Assembly: GCA_020432595.1 (NCBI GenBank)
Contig: JAGQGA010000021.1
Span: forward strand, 1-22,420
Length of the DNA: 22,420 nt
Direction of reading: 5' to 3'
Source: Anaerolineales bacterium
Lineage (GTDB): Bacteria > Chloroflexota > Anaerolineae > Promineifilales > Promineifilaceae
Shown here: positions 21,395 through 22,420 of the stretch, in pieces
Position numbering within the stretch: position 1 is the stretch's first letter
Layout of the letters: each line of letters begins with the position of its first letter
Position numbers and translations under genes: made by a program
Notes under the pieces: generated by a model
What the model was told of the DNA's origin: nothing
Databases searched by the model: none
Seen by the model: the letters and a program-made list of their open reading frames with translations, nothing else

Positions 21395-22420
21395 TTACTG
21401 CCCCACTAGCGGCAGCGAAATCGTTTGGCTAGGTTCAAGGGCGGGGGAGCCACTGAGGTCGTAGGTCATCGCCCCATCAATGCGAATGGGCACCATTTCT
21501 CCCAGCGGCAGTTCGCCGGGGATAATCACCAGTCCGTCAATTTCCGGCGCATCGCGGTAGGTGCGGCCAATGCTCAGGTTGTCGCCGTATCCTTCAATCA
21601 GTACCGGCAGCGTTTTGCCCACTTGGGTCTGGTTCTTTGCCAGCGAAATCGCCTGCTGTAGCTCCATTAATTCTGCTTGCCGCGCCTGCTTCACCGCTTC
21701 TTCCACCTGCCAGGAAACGGTGGCTGATGGGGTGGACGCTTCATAGGAGTAGGTAAACGCCCCCATGCGGTCAAATTGCAGGTCGCGCACGAACTGCTTG
21801 AGGCCGTCAAATTCTTCGTCCGTTTCGCCGGGGTAGCCGACAATAAAGGTGGTGCGGATGGCGATGTCGGGCATGGCGCTGCGGAGCTTTTCCACGGTTT
21901 TGTAGACCCACTCAATGTTGGCCGGCCGACGCATTCGCTTCAGCGTTTCGCGGTGGCCGTGCTGTAGCGGGATGTCGAGGTAGTTGACGATTTGGGGAGT
22001 GGTCGCCATCGTCTCAATCAGTTCGTCGGTAACGTAGCCGGGGTAGGCATACATCAGCCGAATCCAGGGGATGTCGGGAGCCGCTTTGGCGATTTCTTTG
22101 AGCAGTTGGCTGGTCCCGTTTTTTAGCCCCAAGTCATGGCCGTAGTCGGTGCTGTCCTGGGCGATGATAATGAGTTCCTGAATGCCCGCCTCTTGCAGCC
22201 GTACCGCTTCGGCAACAATGGCGTTCATCGGGCGGCTGACGTGGGTGCCTTTGATTTGGGGAATGGCGCAAAAAGCGCAGGGGCGACGACAGCCGTCAGC
22301 AATTTTGAGATAGGCACTGCGGCCTTGAACGGCCGTTCTCAACACCCCCCGCTCATCTTTCCCCACCGTCTTCGCCTCATCCGGCAGGTGGTACAGTGGC
22401 TCCGGGTGCTTTTGCCGCCG
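21395..22420 (-). CDS. rimO: Ribosomal protein S12 methylthiotransferase RimO (N-terminus outside window)
   Basis: RimO adds a methylthio group to an Asp of ribosomal protein S12, using two iron-sulfur clusters and S-adenosylmethionine. The visible 341 residues start inside the protein. The end of the N-terminal UPF0004 linker is followed by the radical-SAM site SAYLKIADGCRRPCAFCAIPQIKG (Cys-x3-Cys-x2-Cys). Typical RimO signatures come next: IAQDSTDYGHDLG, IRLMYAYPGYVTDELI, YLDIPLQHGHRETLKRMRRP, TTFIVGYPGETDEEF and FTYSYEASTPS. A C-terminal TRAM domain (about the last 70 residues) binds the substrate. RimO and MiaB are related; the LMYAYP and YSYEASTPS motifs favour RimO. About 100-120 N-terminal residues are missing beyond the right edge. 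Confidence 0.93.
   Translation of the reverse strand, partial: RRQKHPEPLYHLPDEAKTVGKDERGVLRTAVQGRSAYLKIADGCRRPCAFCAIPQIKGTHVSRPMNAIVAEAVRLQEAGIQELIIIAQDSTDYGHDLGLKNGTSQLLKEIAKAAPDIPWIRLMYAYPGYVTDELIETMATTPQIVNYLDIPLQHGHRETLKRMRRPANIEWVYKTVEKLRSAMPDIAIRTTFIVGYPGETDEEFDGLKQFVRDLQFDRMGAFTYSYEASTPSATVSWQVEEAVKQARQAELMELQQAISLAKNQTQVGKTLPVLIEGYGDNLSIGRTYRDAPEIDGLVIIPGELPLGEMVPIRIDGAMTYDLSGSPALEPSQTISLPLVGQ

Larger units (their letters stand above)
1399..22337. repeat. Dispersed 10-bp palindrome AACGGCCGTT, 28 perfect copies
   Basis: Starts counted by eye: 1399, 1976, 2125, 2301, 3079, 3631, 6477, 8559, 9591, 10182, 11101, 12330, 13419, 13711, 13960, 14459, 15283, 16880, 17719, 18280, 18882, 19518, 19641, 20197, 20725, 20809, 21154, 22328. 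One-mismatch forms occur at 1788, 4746, 11373 and 20416, among others. Inside genes it is read in all three frames, giving TAV (most often), NGR or RP[FL]. Copies at 12330 and 13419 are intergenic, so the signal belongs to the DNA and not to a protein motif. Confidence 0.9.

Overview
The window looks like a chromosomal segment of an uncultured or filamentous Chloroflexota bacterium, probably Anaerolineae/Caldilineae-like. This is an inference from protein style: acidic-linker lipoprotein solute-binding proteins, SH3b insertions, a stand-alone HAMP protein beside a ParA-like ATPase, intergenic stem-loop repeats and mid-50s GC. No rRNA or tRNA gene is present. Nearly all genes lie on the minus strand.

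Region by region. (1) 1-742: the end of an IS630-family insertion sequence has interrupted a DedA-family membrane protein gene, apparently at a CTAG target. (2) 861-10899: a mannoside uptake and degradation operon, read right to left: a LacI-type regulator with a near-ideal promoter and two perfect operators, a lipoprotein made of two fused solute-binding units, a permease with a two-SH3b insertion, a second permease, a MalK-type ATPase and a GH38 alpha-mannosidase, closed by a strong terminator. (3) 10933-12290: an Lgt-fold membrane protein lacking the usual Arg/Asn motif, and a membrane-anchored TlpA-like thioredoxin. (4) 12369-13319: the only intact plus-strand unit, a CzrA/NmtR-like ArsR metal sensor with its promoter and operator, plus an ICMT-like membrane methyltransferase. 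(5) 13462-18423: a possible membrane signalling module of a HAMP receptor without output domain, a 962-residue transporter/winged-helix/membrane fusion, and a ParA/MinD-like ATPase with an altered P-loop. (6) 18829-22420: a small unknown ORF, acetoacetyl-CoA synthetase and the C-terminal part of RimO.

The whole window is studded with the perfect 10-bp palindrome AACGGCCGTT: 28 copies counted by eye, well under one expected by chance. They occur in genes in all three frames and also between genes. This resembles HIP1 of cyanobacteria and is the strongest unexplained signal. The other main candidates for something new are the tandem-SBP/SH3b-permease mannoside transporter and the HAMP/transporter-fusion/ParA cluster.
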